29,948 nt of DNA, taken from the NCBI GenBank assembly GCA_021151615.1, contig JAGKXA010000022.1, positions 1-29,948 on the forward strand. The letters are read 5' to 3'. The notes below the pieces were generated by a model. It was not told where the DNA came from. It saw only the letters and a program-made list of their open reading frames with translations, and ran no database searches. The stretch is from Cellvibrionaceae bacterium (GTDB lineage Bacteria; Pseudomonadota; Gammaproteobacteria; Pseudomonadales; Cellvibrionaceae). Shown here piece by piece: positions 8,257 to 17,179 of this stretch. Positions within the stretch are counted from its first letter, which is position 1; every line of letters starts with the position of its first letter. A program made the translations under genes and the position numbers.

Positions 8257-9797
8257 GGTGCAACTCCTTCCGCCGCCACACTACTCACGGAGGACGATGT
8301 GCTTTTTTTCTGATTAGCTCCGAGCATTAGCGGCAATGGTTTTATATTGGCAACACATTCTGTTTTTATATCTTGCATAGATGCTCGCTCTATAAACTGC
8401 GCGATAATTTGCGGCAGACAACCTTCATAGGAAACACCGTGATTACCGCCAGCAGCTTGTAATCGCGCCGCATTTGATAGATTTTTAGCAGCCAGTTCTG
8501 CCCATACTTCAGGTGTAACCGGGTCATGCTTGCCCGAGAGCAGCAACGTGGGCACATCACTTTTTAAGGGTGTAAAATAATCATCCGGTAAACTTGCTTT
8601 AGGCCAAAAGGCACAGACTGTGGCTTTATCTTTTATCGGGTTCATGCCAAAAAAGGGCGCAGTTGTTTCAACATCGGTTGCTGACACAAAATGCCAATCT
8701 TCATTGCAGAGCACACTGAAGTGCATAGCATCGGCAATATTCATTTTCTGAGACTGATCCATCGCCATGGAAAACAAGGTTGCCAGCAAGCGATAATTTT
8801 CATGTTCCGCCTCGCTGATTGCCTGAGGTAAAAGCACAGTGAGGTCGCGCGAGTAAAGCGCGTTAAAAATCAGCATGGAAAAGTTTTTGGCGGTAAGTGT
8901 TAACTGCTCGATTTGTTGATTAACCGGGTGTGAAAAACTTACCTGAACCGGTGCACCGCTTTGTTCTGCTAACTGCAAACGCGCATAAACAGTTTCAGTT
9001 TTTTTTAGTATATCGCCAAAGGTTTTTGCGCACTCCACTTGCGCGAGGCACTCAGCATTGACCGCATTTAACGCTTTGAGCGCATCACGTCCAGAAAATT
9101 TTGACAACGCAATTTCTTTTGGCGCAACACCATCGAGAATAATGGTGCGCGTTGATTGCGGATAATATTTGGCGTATTCGAGCGCAACCCGGGTACCGTA
9201 GGAAACACCCCAGAGATTTATCTTGTTATAGCCCAGCGCCTGCCGCACAGCATCCAGATCCTGCACGCCATGCATAGTAGTATAGAAAGGTAACGAGTCT
9301 TTATAGTTAGATGCACACTGTTGCATACGTTGAAAATAAATGTCCATTTGCTCAGCATCAGGCAAACGCATTTCAGCGGACGATAATTGCTCACAGCGCA
9401 AGGGGTTGGATTTACCAGTACCACGCTGATCAACAAATACCAAATCACGGTTCTTGCGCACATCTGCAAATACCGTATGAATAAAATTCGCCATGTCAAT
9501 GGAGGAACCACCCGGCCCACCTTGAATTAAAAATAGTGGATCTTGCTGCGGCGCAGGTGTTATGGCCGGTAGTCGTAAAATTTCTACCGCTATTTCCTTG
9601 CTTGCCGAATCAGCCGGATTTTCTTTCACCAACAAGCTACCACACTCTGCACCATACACCAGTGGCGGCTTGCCGGTTTCCACAAAACCAGGACAAGGTT
9701 TTAGCAAGGCCGGCACTGTGGTTGTCGCGACCTGCTGCTCACCACAGCCTCCCAGCCATGTTGCTGCAGCGAATAATAAAAGTAATTTTTTTCTCAT
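8253..9797 (-). CDS. S33-type alpha/beta-hydrolase lipoprotein (tripeptidyl/prolyl aminopeptidase-like)
   Basis: The 514-residue precursor has a lipobox LGGC with cysteine at residue 18, so it is probably anchored in the periplasm or outer membrane. It has the alpha/beta-hydrolase landmarks of MEROPS family S33: oxyanion loop QGGPGGSS (92-99), DQRGTGKS (123-130), nucleophile elbow GVSYG with Ser199, Asp425 in SGKHDPVTP, and His453 in GGNHGVS. The C-terminal part matches the TAP-like domain. These enzymes remove peptides or amino acids from N-termini of short peptides. The gene sits directly upstream of the NatAB-like genes, to which it is coupled, which may mean that the exporter and the peptidase act on related peptides (inference). 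AAGGAA seven bases upstream supports the start. Confidence 0.9.
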   Translation of the reverse strand: MRKKLLLLFAAATWLGGCGEQQVATTTVPALLKPCPGFVETGKPPLVYGAECGSLLVKENPADSASKEIAVEILRLPAITPAPQQDPLFLIQGGPGGSSIDMANFIHTVFADVRKNRDLVFVDQRGTGKSNPLRCEQLSSAEMRLPDAEQMDIYFQRMQQCASNYKDSLPFYTTMHGVQDLDAVRQALGYNKINLWGVSYGTRVALEYAKYYPQSTRTIILDGVAPKEIALSKFSGRDALKALNAVNAECLAQVECAKTFGDILKKTETVYARLQLAEQSGAPVQVSFSHPVNQQIEQLTLTAKNFSMLIFNALYSRDLTVLLPQAISEAEHENYRLLATLFSMAMDQSQKMNIADAMHFSVLCNEDWHFVSATDVETTAPFFGMNPIKDKATVCAFWPKASLPDDYFTPLKSDVPTLLLSGKHDPVTPEVWAELAAKNLSNAARLQAAGGNHGVSYEGCLPQIIAQFIERASMQDIKTECVANIKPLPLMLGANQKKSTSSSVSSVAAEGVAP

Positions 9798-9869
9798 TAA
9801 CCAGTTCCTTAACTATTTTCCTAATTACCTGCTGAGTGTTTAACGAATCGCCTATTGAGGTTTCGACAA

Positions 9870-10250
9870 CTACTCAGCAGGGCTTTCCAATAATTTTTGT
9901 AAGCTGGAAATTAATTGCGCATCGGTAATTTCCAGCTGCCGCGCCGCCATCACCAATTGTTCTAACTGCGGCTGCAAATGTTGCAAGCGCGCCTGCTGTG
10001 TTAATTGCGATTTTTTTTGTGGCGCAACTTGCATGGGTTTGCCGCGTTGGCGAACAAGTAATCCTTCCACTTCCAGCAAGCTATAAGCTTTGGAAATTGT
10101 CATAGGATTGACCGCATGCTCCACCGCGAGTTCACGCACTGACGGCAGCTCATCCCCCGCTTGCAACTGCCCTCCAGCGATCATCCGCCGCACCTGTTCG
10201 ACTAATTGGCGATAGATTGGAATTCCGGAATTGGGGTTAAGGGTAAACAC
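9870..10250 (-). CDS. GntR family transcriptional regulator, YtrA subfamily
   Basis: A 126-residue repressor type. The N-terminal winged helix-turn-helix (IPIYRQLVEQVRRMIAGG, ELPSVRELAVEHAVNPMTIS) is typical of GntR, and the short helical C-terminus of about 50 residues marks the YtrA subfamily, which usually regulates ABC transporter genes. GTG at 10250 is preferred because GGGGGA lies six bases upstream; a TTG at 10256 would overlap that site. It sits between the paralogous membrane-protein genes and the hydrolase-NatAB genes, whereas YtrA-type regulators are usually first in their operons. Likely target: this operon or block (inference). Confidence 0.9.
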   Translation of the reverse strand: MFTLNPNSGIPIYRQLVEQVRRMIAGGQLQAGDELPSVRELAVEHAVNPMTISKAYSLLEVEGLLVRQRGKPMQVAPQKKSQLTQQARLQHLQPQLEQLVMAARQLEITDAQLISSLQKLLESPAE

Positions 10251-10291
10251 AAACAATCCCCCAATAAATTAGCCAACAAAATTTACTCATA

Positions 10292-11644
10292 TTACACAAC
10301 CCTCAACAAATCCATGTTGAAAAACCCTGCACGAACTTTTTTGTGCAAAGCAACTACGGCCAATAGTTCTGGTAACCAAATCCACAAAGAGGAAATACCC
10401 TGCCATTCGAATGGCAAAGGAAACAATAGCCCCGCCGCACACACCGAAAAAAACCAACTCAAAATAACACCGCTGCAGATCCAATTACACCAGACAAAAC
10501 TGGCTTCACTCTTTTGATAGATCAGCCAGACCAGATAAAAAATTAGCATTTGAATCATAGCGACTGACAACGCCATCAGCAGCCAGGCTTCCAGCCCACG
10601 CCAAGTACCAAAGAATAGCTCTAACAGCATTGCAAGTACGACTAACAGTATCGCCAGAGGGCCAGACTCGCGTAAGTAACAGCGCCAGACAAGAGTGAAT
10701 AAATTCACTCTATCTCCAAAAGAGTACAGCCATATGCTACGCAAATTGCGAAAGAAACTGGATGTAATACTTTGGGATATTCCCCCTGCCATAACCAACA
10801 GGAAAACCATTGCACTGAATTGCATAAGCACTAAGATTTTTTCTCGCTCCATCATCACCAAAAAGGGAAGAGCAAAAAGCGCAACAATAGCAAGACCACC
10901 GAATGTGCGCTTGCTACGCGCACGCCAACTATCGGGAGCGCCGAGCAAACGCGAACCAAGCCAGGAGTGCGCCCGCCCGGACATCATGCGCTCAGTAATA
11001 ACACCTTCCGCTTGTTGCTTCCGGAGTTCCGCACCAACTAACAAATAGCTATTGGATTGATACTTAACTGGCAGCCAACGCACCCACCAATAAGCAAATA
11101 GCGTCCAGCTGGCAACCAATGCAATTACCAATTCAGCAGGATGTTGGTCGCTCAGCCATAAAGCGATATACCCAAAAACCAGATTCAAGATATAAATTAA
11201 ACTCTGCGAACCAGGTTTACGACTACACATCCAGATACCCAACTGCACAAGTACAGATACCATAAGCCACACCACCAACAGTGGAGGTAAAAATGCTGTG
11301 CGCGCAATAACACTGATTGACCAATAGGCACCCAGGCTGACCATGAAGGCAAATACCATAAATACAATCAGCAAGGCCCGGCGACTGTCACCCAGCAGGC
11401 TTATCGGACGACTGCTCGCCAACGCAATTGCCTGACCAGGTAACGTCATTAAACTGACAAACACCGTTAACATTATTGCAACCGTAGTTACGGCGTTTAT
11501 CCAGTCCCAACCAAAAAGCGGCACAAATAGCTGCGCCGAAATAAAACTGATTAAACTGAACCACACAATCCAGCGTATTAAGCGCAGGGGAAATAGCAAT
11601 TTAAAGATCACCGCCGCGTAGCGATTAGGGTTAAGACTATTCAT
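10292..11644 (-). CDS. polytopic membrane protein, putative ABC exporter permease, copy B
   Basis: The 450-residue product has about ten to twelve hydrophobic segments and little else. It is a paralogue of the adjacent upstream gene. Both carry the same central loop motif, here SGRAHSWLGSRLLGAPDSW, and align in length and in the pattern of helices. The nucleotide sequence over the loop is also similar between the copies. Preceded by an ABC ATPase and its paralogue in one operon, it is likely a membrane subunit of that transporter. No ABC-2 family motif is recognisable, so a permease role is inferred from context. Start supported by a weak GGGG seven bases upstream. Confidence 0.78.
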   Translation of the reverse strand: MNSLNPNRYAAVIFKLLFPLRLIRWIVWFSLISFISAQLFVPLFGWDWINAVTTVAIMLTVFVSLMTLPGQAIALASSRPISLLGDSRRALLIVFMVFAFMVSLGAYWSISVIARTAFLPPLLVVWLMVSVLVQLGIWMCSRKPGSQSLIYILNLVFGYIALWLSDQHPAELVIALVASWTLFAYWWVRWLPVKYQSNSYLLVGAELRKQQAEGVITERMMSGRAHSWLGSRLLGAPDSWRARSKRTFGGLAIVALFALPFLVMMEREKILVLMQFSAMVFLLVMAGGISQSITSSFFRNLRSIWLYSFGDRVNLFTLVWRCYLRESGPLAILLVVLAMLLELFFGTWRGLEAWLLMALSVAMIQMLIFYLVWLIYQKSEASFVWCNWICSGVILSWFFSVCAAGLLFPLPFEWQGISSLWIWLPELLAVVALHKKVRAGFFNMDLLRVV

Positions 11645-11687
11645 TGCATCGCCCCGAAATAAAATTCAGCAAGAAGATAAATTTCCA

Positions 11688-13052
11688 TCATGCCAGGCGC
11701 ACGAGATTAATTTTTTTAAACTTATTACGCACAGGCAAGCACAGTAAAGCTAACAACAACAGTTGCGGCGCCCATAACCAGTAGATGGAAATACCTCGCC
11801 AAGCAAAGGGCAGCTGAAAAAACAGACCACTAGCGCACAATAAAAACGACCATACAATCAACAGAATGCTACCGCCCACAAAAATCCAGGTGAAGTCGCC
11901 ATGCTTCAAAAAATAAATAAACGCAGTCCCAAAGAACACCAGCATTTGATATAGAAGTGAAGAAGCAACAAGAACTAACCATACACTCGCATCATCGAAA
12001 CTTCCCATAAGCACATCAAACAGCACTCCCAAGCTTAAAAAAAACAATGTAACCGGTATGGTTTCATGCAAATACCTGCGCCAGATCCAGGAATAGAGTT
12101 GCGCACGAGCACCGGAAAAAACCAACCACACAGCGCCAAGGTTACGAAAAATGGCGCAGGAAAAACCAAAGGCACAAATAGATAAAACAAATAAAGCACT
12201 GAGCGAACCCAGAGCAACTTGTTCTTCATTCAATTTTATAGTTGTCACATACAACGGCACCAGCAATACACCAAAACCAATCAACCAGGACATTTGCTTA
12301 ATTTTAACCGGCCAACTATCTGGTATACCGAGTAAACGCGAACCAACCCACGTGTTTGCTCGCCCCGACACAAATGTGGTGCTTACTGGTCGCTGTGCAT
12401 TAACCTTCATAGACGCACTGATCGGCATAAAAAAATTATTGGGAACAAACTTTTTGGGCTGCCAGCGAAACCACCAAAACGAAAAAGCACCCCACGACAC
12501 TATGAGCAAACCGATTAACGGCAGAGAGCCCAACTCACCTAACCATGCCGCCACCCCCCAAAACATCCAATTGAATGCGAATAACAGCCCATGGAGTCCC
12601 ATGACATAGCTAGAGATAAAAACACTCAGGAGGAACAACCAGGACACCATTATCGAGACCACCAAAAACAGGACTTTTGCTGGAATGGAAACTTCAAGCG
12701 CAGCCAGCACCCAATAAAAGTCTACTGCGATCAGGATATTTACGCCGAGTAAACAACCAAACAACCAGCGCCGGCTCATGCCCGCAAAATTTAGCGGACG
12801 ATAAGTTGCCAAACTGACAAACTGTACAGGTAATAAAAAAATGGAAACAATTCCAAATGACATAACGCCCAAGCCAAGGATGAGCTTTGCCCACTCAATC
12901 CCAAGGAGATCGTTAGCCACGCCGCCCACCAACATCAAGACTGCACTAGTGACTATCAACCAACGCAGCAGATGCGAAGGAAACAACAACGTCAGTAAAA
13001 CTGCAAACGATTTTCGACCGGGAGTTCCACTAGCAAACAGGCGCCCACTCAT
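11688..13052 (-). CDS. polytopic membrane protein, putative ABC exporter permease, copy A
   Basis: A 454-residue paralogue of the downstream gene with the shared loop SGRANTWVGSRLLGIPDSW. It is all-hydrophobic with about ten to twelve helices. ATG at 13052 overlaps the stop of the ABC ATPase by four bases (ATGA), the natural start. A start at 13151 would add 33 non-membrane, Gly/Thr-rich residues lying entirely inside the ATPase gene and is rejected. With the ATPase and copy B it probably makes an exporter with two different membrane subunits (inference from coupling and duplication). Confidence 0.8.
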   Translation of the reverse strand: MSGRLFASGTPGRKSFAVLLTLLFPSHLLRWLIVTSAVLMLVGGVANDLLGIEWAKLILGLGVMSFGIVSIFLLPVQFVSLATYRPLNFAGMSRRWLFGCLLGVNILIAVDFYWVLAALEVSIPAKVLFLVVSIMVSWLFLLSVFISSYVMGLHGLLFAFNWMFWGVAAWLGELGSLPLIGLLIVSWGAFSFWWFRWQPKKFVPNNFFMPISASMKVNAQRPVSTTFVSGRANTWVGSRLLGIPDSWPVKIKQMSWLIGFGVLLVPLYVTTIKLNEEQVALGSLSALFVLSICAFGFSCAIFRNLGAVWLVFSGARAQLYSWIWRRYLHETIPVTLFFLSLGVLFDVLMGSFDDASVWLVLVASSLLYQMLVFFGTAFIYFLKHGDFTWIFVGGSILLIVWSFLLCASGLFFQLPFAWRGISIYWLWAPQLLLLALLCLPVRNKFKKINLVRLA

Positions 13053-13939
13053 TGATTCAACTCCAGGAAAATATCTTCCAGCCCCAGATATTCCACCTGT
13101 ACTTGCGCAGAAAATTCTTGTGCAAGTTGTTGTTCCATTTCCGGTTGCCAATGGCTGAATGTAAGCAGGGTTTGGTTGCCGCTATTTTTTTGTTTAACTA
13201 AATTAGCCCAGTTAATTTTTTGATTAAAAGGTTGACTGAAACTGAGCGTGACGCGCACAAAGGACTCTTTGAGTTCATCCAAGCCACCTTGATAAGCCAG
13301 TTCGCCATCGCGCAGCATCCACACCTCATTGGCGACGCGCTCCACATCGCTCACGATATGGGTGGAGAAAATTACTGCGCGATTTTCATCGGCCGCAATT
13401 TCTACCAGTTGCTGCAAGAATTGGCGGCGCGCGATTGGGTCGAGGCTTGCGACCGGCTCATCCAGAATTAATAATTCCGGTTCATGGGCCATGGCTAGCA
13501 GGATGGATAATTTTTGACGTTGACCGACAGACATTTTTCCTACCGCGATATCCATAGGAATAAGCCATTCGGCCACCAGACGGTCTACCAATTGCTGGTT
13601 CCAGGTTTTACGAAAGGCTTTGAATAGCTCCAGATGATCCTTGCCATTCAAGCCTGCAAGTAATTCGTCTTGTTGCGGCACAAAGCCCAAACGCTGCTTG
13701 ATTTCACCGTCGATCGAGGTAGCTTTGGTATCCCACAATTTTGCTTCGCCCGCCGAGGGAAAACCAAACCCTAAAATAGTTTCAAGCAAGGTAGTTTTGC
13801 CCGCGCCGTTTTTTCCAAGCAAGGCAATAACCTGCCCCGGTAATACGTCTGCGGTAATTCCTTTTAAAATAGTTACGCCGCCAAGCGTACGCTGCAAGAC
13901 CTGTAACGAAACCGGTTGCGAAGTATTCGGGGTGAGCAT
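13049..13939 (-). CDS. ABC transporter ATP-binding protein
   Basis: The 296-residue nucleotide-binding subunit has Walker A GKNGAGKTT, the Q-loop FVPQQDE, signature MSVGQRQKLS, Walker B LLILDEPVASLDP and switch histidine in IFSTHI. A C-terminal stretch of about 80 residues follows the catalytic domain. ATG at 13939 has AAGGAG five bases upstream and is chosen over 14044, which would add 35 residues without family resemblance. The next gene overlaps by four bases, so it is translated with the two polytopic paralogues. This class, with a YtrA-type GntR regulator nearby, usually serves peptide or antibiotic export or resistance; the substrate here is unknown. Confidence 0.93.
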   Translation of the reverse strand: MLTPNTSQPVSLQVLQRTLGGVTILKGITADVLPGQVIALLGKNGAGKTTLLETILGFGFPSAGEAKLWDTKATSIDGEIKQRLGFVPQQDELLAGLNGKDHLELFKAFRKTWNQQLVDRLVAEWLIPMDIAVGKMSVGQRQKLSILLAMAHEPELLILDEPVASLDPIARRQFLQQLVEIAADENRAVIFSTHIVSDVERVANEVWMLRDGELAYQGGLDELKESFVRVTLSFSQPFNQKINWANLVKQKNSGNQTLLTFSHWQPEMEQQLAQEFSAQVQVEYLGLEDIFLELNQ

Positions 13940-14046
13940 AAAGACTCCTTGTAGCTTTGTGGTGCAATCAATTGTTATGGTGATGGAACGCGCGCTCGCG
14001 TTGCGCTGATTTTTTTCAGCACAATCACATAAGCGCTTTAGCAATA

Positions 14047-14925
14047 CTATTTTTTTAATGCGAAGGGTTTTATTTGATATCCGCGTGCTTTTAAGGCGTT
14101 CAGCAAACCGTCTTTACCGCCCAAATGCAATGCCCCCACTAACACCAATTCGGTTTCCGGCGTTGCAAACATCGCCTCCAATTTTGGCAGCCAGGCTTGG
14201 TTGCGATTCACGAGCAGGTGTTGATAAATTTCCGGTGTTTGCTCGCGCATATCGCTCGCCATTTCTTTGTCGAGCTTTTCCAAATCACCCTTGCGCCAAA
14301 ACACCAGTGACTGACTCATTACCTTGTCGATTTTGCTTAAATCGCGCAATGTGGATTTGATTACCTGATTTGCATCCAGATCCACCAGTTCATTCAAGTG
14401 TGACAACACGTCATCTGCCGACTCAAGCTCATGAATTGGTTTTTGCGCAAGCTTTGCCTTTTGGTAGAAATACATATCCACTCCTTGCCCCAGGCCATAT
14501 CCGCGCTTTTGCATTTCCATAATCGATAGCGACAGGCTGACAAATACCGCCTTGAACATACTCATTTGTCCAAGCGGAAACTGGTTTTTATCGGCATAGT
14601 CTTGCAGTTGTTGCCAGAGTTTTGGTTGCAGGTCTTGAGCGAGATTTTTGCCACTCGTGTACATAAACACCTGCGCAAACTGCTGACCAAACTCCGGTGA
14701 ATTGGATTTTTTCAAATCGGTCTCCAAAACCAGGATTTGCGTTTGCTCATACGCCTGTTCGTATTCAGCGGGCAGGGGATAATCGCTATTGCGCAACACA
14801 TGGATAGTGCCGCCGAGGTAGATTTTTTGTTCGCCCTTGCTGATTTCGTAAAGACTGGTACTAGCGGACGCGCTTACACCCCAACCAACAAGACTTAACC
14901 CCAATACCATCATCAGTTTTTTCAT
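14047..14925 (-). CDS. TraB/GumN family protein
   Basis: The 292-residue precursor has a signal peptide (MMVLGLSLVGWGVSASAS). It shows the family's paired motifs: LGGTIHVL near the N-terminus, LVLETDL after it, and VGALHLGGKDGLLNALKARG near the C-terminus; the conserved Gly-x-x-His pairs and the Glu are thought to form a metal-binding site. TraB/GumN proteins include putative metalloproteases of the TIKI type; the substrate is unknown. AAGGAG six bases upstream supports the start. The ABC ATPase gene starts 107 bases downstream, so co-transcription is possible but not certain. Confidence 0.9.
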   Translation of the reverse strand: MKKLMMVLGLSLVGWGVSASASTSLYEISKGEQKIYLGGTIHVLRNSDYPLPAEYEQAYEQTQILVLETDLKKSNSPEFGQQFAQVFMYTSGKNLAQDLQPKLWQQLQDYADKNQFPLGQMSMFKAVFVSLSLSIMEMQKRGYGLGQGVDMYFYQKAKLAQKPIHELESADDVLSHLNELVDLDANQVIKSTLRDLSKIDKVMSQSLVFWRKGDLEKLDKEMASDMREQTPEIYQHLLVNRNQAWLPKLEAMFATPETELVLVGALHLGGKDGLLNALKARGYQIKPFALKK

Positions 14926-14959
14926 TGGTCTCTCCTTGCGTTAGGAAGTTATTAAATAA

Positions 14960-15250
14960 GCGGCTTGTTTAATTTAGGAATTAACAGTCTGATAAACGGC
15001 TCAAAGTGTATTATTACACCAATACACAATTCTGTCGAGTGGATTGAATCCGTACTCGAGTTAACCCAACAGGCCGGTATTCGGCGGCGGCGTTTGCCTG
15101 CCGACATGGTGCTGTGGCTGGTGATCGGCATGGCCTGCAAGTTTACCTCGTTACCCATTACCCAATTCAGCGCACAATAGATTGCCGGGTTGTATCACGA
15201 GCGCTGGGAGCGAGCCTGGCGGTTGTTGCGCGGGAATATTGCGGCGTTAT
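14960..15250 (+). pseudogene. IS4-family transposase remnant
   Basis: The frame starting at 14965 begins with an Nterm_IS4-like sequence (ESVLELTQQAGIRRRRLPA, then MVLWLVIGMA, residues about 28-56 of that frame). It runs into a stop at 15178-15180 and then, in the same frame, reads IAGLYHERWE, the conserved E-containing YHERWE segment near the C-terminus of IS4 transposases. Roughly 300 residues of the catalytic middle are therefore missing; the DDE aspartates are gone. The element is inactive. I could not identify inverted repeats. Confidence 0.75.
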
Positions 15251-15254
15251 TTAT

Positions 15255-15290
15255 ACAAAAACGCCCGAGGCCATCACGACCTCGGGCGTT
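15255..15290 (-). terminator. Rho-independent terminator for the minus strand
   Basis: An eleven-base perfect stem (AACGCCCGAGG with CCTCGGGCGTT) around a nine-base loop is followed on the minus strand by a T-run. It lies about 100 bases past the stop of the DUF4397 lipoprotein gene and at the end of the IS4 remnant. Confidence 0.8.
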
Positions 15291-15393
15291 AAAGATTTCT
15301 AAAACCCGTTACCCGGTCAATTACGAGGAAACTCCGTTTAAGTGAACAGCATTGCGGACCAGACCGGGCTCTTCGATGGATCTATAGTTTGGG

Positions 15394-16968
15394 TCAGGGG
15401 GCGAGACCATCCAACCCAATCACTCCCAGAGGAGAGGCTAAGCCTGCGCCATCGCGCGCTACTGCAGTGTAGATTTTTCCGGCTTCCAACATCAGCGTTG
15501 CCTTGATGGCTTCCACCCCCGGCATTCCGGCAGGAGTGATAATTACGTCATAACTCCCCGGTTTCAAACTGACGTACCCGGTATTCGCTTTGAAAGCAAC
15601 ATTGGCAAAGGCTGGTGTGGCTGACCCCATACCCGATCCGGCAGCGAGGACATAGATATCCACATTGGCAGCAAGAGATGACGCGTGTACCAAACGCACT
15701 CTGGCCTCAGTCGCCACCTTGCGGTTGTTATCTTCCAGCAGTAACGGTTCAATACTGGCCAGACCGCCTACCGCTAACAGCGTATAGGCTTTGCCGTTTG
15801 CGAGGGGAACATCCGCATTAATCACCACCGGTGTTTTTGCGCCTGCAGGTGACACTTTGAAATTGTAGGTTGCCGCGGGCAAGTTCAGATAGTTGGTCGC
15901 TGTCGGGAAGGCCAAATTGGCGATTGTTGGAGTTGCTCCATCATTCGCCGCTATATCAACCGCCGGTGCATCGGCAGAGGCATGCACCACGCGCAGACTA
16001 GCACCTGCACTTTTATCGACAACAACCGCAACCTGATTTCCATCCAGCACCGCCAAACTCACCGGCGAACTTCCGGTACCCACGTTGGGCACTGCACCCA
16101 CCAAAAGATCTTTGCCCGCGGCCAAATTAACCGTGCCTGAGTCAAACACAACTGTGTTGTCCAACAGGGTCACGCGTACTTGATAGTCACCCGCCGCCAC
16201 TTCAACCGGGCCCAGGGTACCTTTGAATGCAACGCTACCCAAGGCTTGTGAAGCCGCCAAATCTGCACCCGGTGCGGTGACATATACTTTTACTTCAGGT
16301 GCCGCTGCGGTGAGATGGGCAACGCGCACACGCACCTTGGTGTTGTCGCTCAGGCTGCCGGTATCGGAAATAATCAAGGGCTCTATGCTACTGACGTTAT
16401 TAACCGCAACCACGTCATAGTCAGTCTTGCCTGCCAGAGGAAGATTCACTGGACCTATCACGACCATATTACCGCCGGGGATTACCCCTTCAACTGCCAC
16501 CTTGTAGCTGCCTTCATCCAGCGTCAGCACACCGGTGGATTGCTGGTAATCCAAGCCACTGGCCACCACTGTGTCGTTGACCCATAGATTTACCTTGGGT
16601 GCGTCGGGTGATGCATGGAAAACCCGTACTGTTGCCTTGTCCAACGGCATTACAGTAACGGTCGCCGTGGCACTTTTCCGGGTGTCCGCAACGCTGGTCG
16701 CGGTAACCCTGTAGGTTCCTACCATAGCAGGCGCAGTATAAACCCCGCTGGTACTCACACTGCCGCCGCCAGCCTCTTCTACCCGCCAGGTGACTGCCGT
16801 GTTTTTGTCGCCAACAACGGTGGCGGAGAAGGCTTGGGTAGCGCCCACTTTTAAGTTCACAGTGGCGGGACTAATCGAAACAGTTACCTTGCTTTTATCG
16901 TCGTCGCCACCGCAGGCTACCAGCACAACGCTGGCAATTGCGAGCAACACTATTCGAAACATTTTCAT
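15394..16968 (-). CDS. DUF4397 repeat lipoprotein
   Basis: The 524-residue precursor has a lipobox LVAC with cysteine at residue 19. After it comes an Ig-like Big_2 domain (about residues 28-107: VTVSISPATVNLKVGATQAF). Then come about four DUF4397-type repeats, each starting with a form of R(V)xHAS-DAPxVD/N: RVFHASPDAPKVNLWV, RVAHLTAAAPEVKVYV, RVVHASADAPAVDIAA and RLVHASSLAANVDIYV. It is probably a surface or periplasmic beta-rich protein of unknown binding partner. Upstream lies a consensus-like RpoE/ECF11 promoter, so it is probably switched on by the divergent sigma factor. GAGG eight bases before the ATG supports the start. Confidence 0.9.
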   Translation of the reverse strand: MKMFRIVLLAIASVVLVACGGDDDKSKVTVSISPATVNLKVGATQAFSATVVGDKNTAVTWRVEEAGGGSVSTSGVYTAPAMVGTYRVTATSVADTRKSATATVTVMPLDKATVRVFHASPDAPKVNLWVNDTVVASGLDYQQSTGVLTLDEGSYKVAVEGVIPGGNMVVIGPVNLPLAGKTDYDVVAVNNVSSIEPLIISDTGSLSDNTKVRVRVAHLTAAAPEVKVYVTAPGADLAASQALGSVAFKGTLGPVEVAAGDYQVRVTLLDNTVVFDSGTVNLAAGKDLLVGAVPNVGTGSSPVSLAVLDGNQVAVVVDKSAGASLRVVHASADAPAVDIAANDGATPTIANLAFPTATNYLNLPAATYNFKVSPAGAKTPVVINADVPLANGKAYTLLAVGGLASIEPLLLEDNNRKVATEARVRLVHASSLAANVDIYVLAAGSGMGSATPAFANVAFKANTGYVSLKPGSYDVIITPAGMPGVEAIKATLMLEAGKIYTAVARDGAGLASPLGVIGLDGLAP

Positions 16969-17051
16969 AATCCTTACCTCTCAATAAACGTTCATTTAAT
17001 CAATACAGACGGCGCAGCCCCACCCAGAGCTGCGAGTAAATCAAGCCAGAA

Positions 17052-17081
17052 GGCTTACGCGAGAGATATTTATGAGGATCA
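17052..17081 (-). promoter_or_regulatory. candidate ECF11 (RpoE-type) promoter for the DUF4397 gene
   Basis: On the minus strand: -35 TGATCC (17081-17076), exactly 18 bases, then -10 TAAGCC (17057-17052), preceded by CGCG. This matches the TGATCC-N18-TAAGA promoter known for RpoE of Rhodobacter sphaeroides. Transcription would start near 17045 and run into the lipoprotein gene at 16968. Confidence 0.72.
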
Positions 17082-17149
17082 ATGTTGTCAATAGAAAAAC
17101 CGCACGGCGCGAAACCTATCGCAAAAATACACAATTCCTGCCGAGGCTG

Positions 17150-17179
17150 TGATCCACGCATCTGAGGTTTGCGTAAACC
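17150..17179 (+). promoter_or_regulatory. candidate ECF11 (RpoE-type) promoter for the sigma/anti-sigma operon
   Basis: Plus strand: -35 TGATCC (17150-17155), exactly 18 bases, then -10 TAAACC (17174-17179), preceded by TGCG. It has the same architecture as the minus-strand promoter about 70 bases away and suggests autoregulation. Transcription would begin near 17186, some 50 bases before the sigma factor start. Confidence 0.72.

Noticed and set aside
13053..13151. Upstream start for the membrane paralogue A
   Set aside because: The extra 33 residues lie inside the ABC ATPase gene and are not membrane-like; ATG 13052 has the ATGA coupling overlap.
13987..14002. Palindrome AACGCG-CGCT-CGCGTT upstream of the ABC ATPase
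   Set aside because: Could be an operator, but it is a short GC-rich alternation with no second copy near the GntR gene; not enough to call a site.
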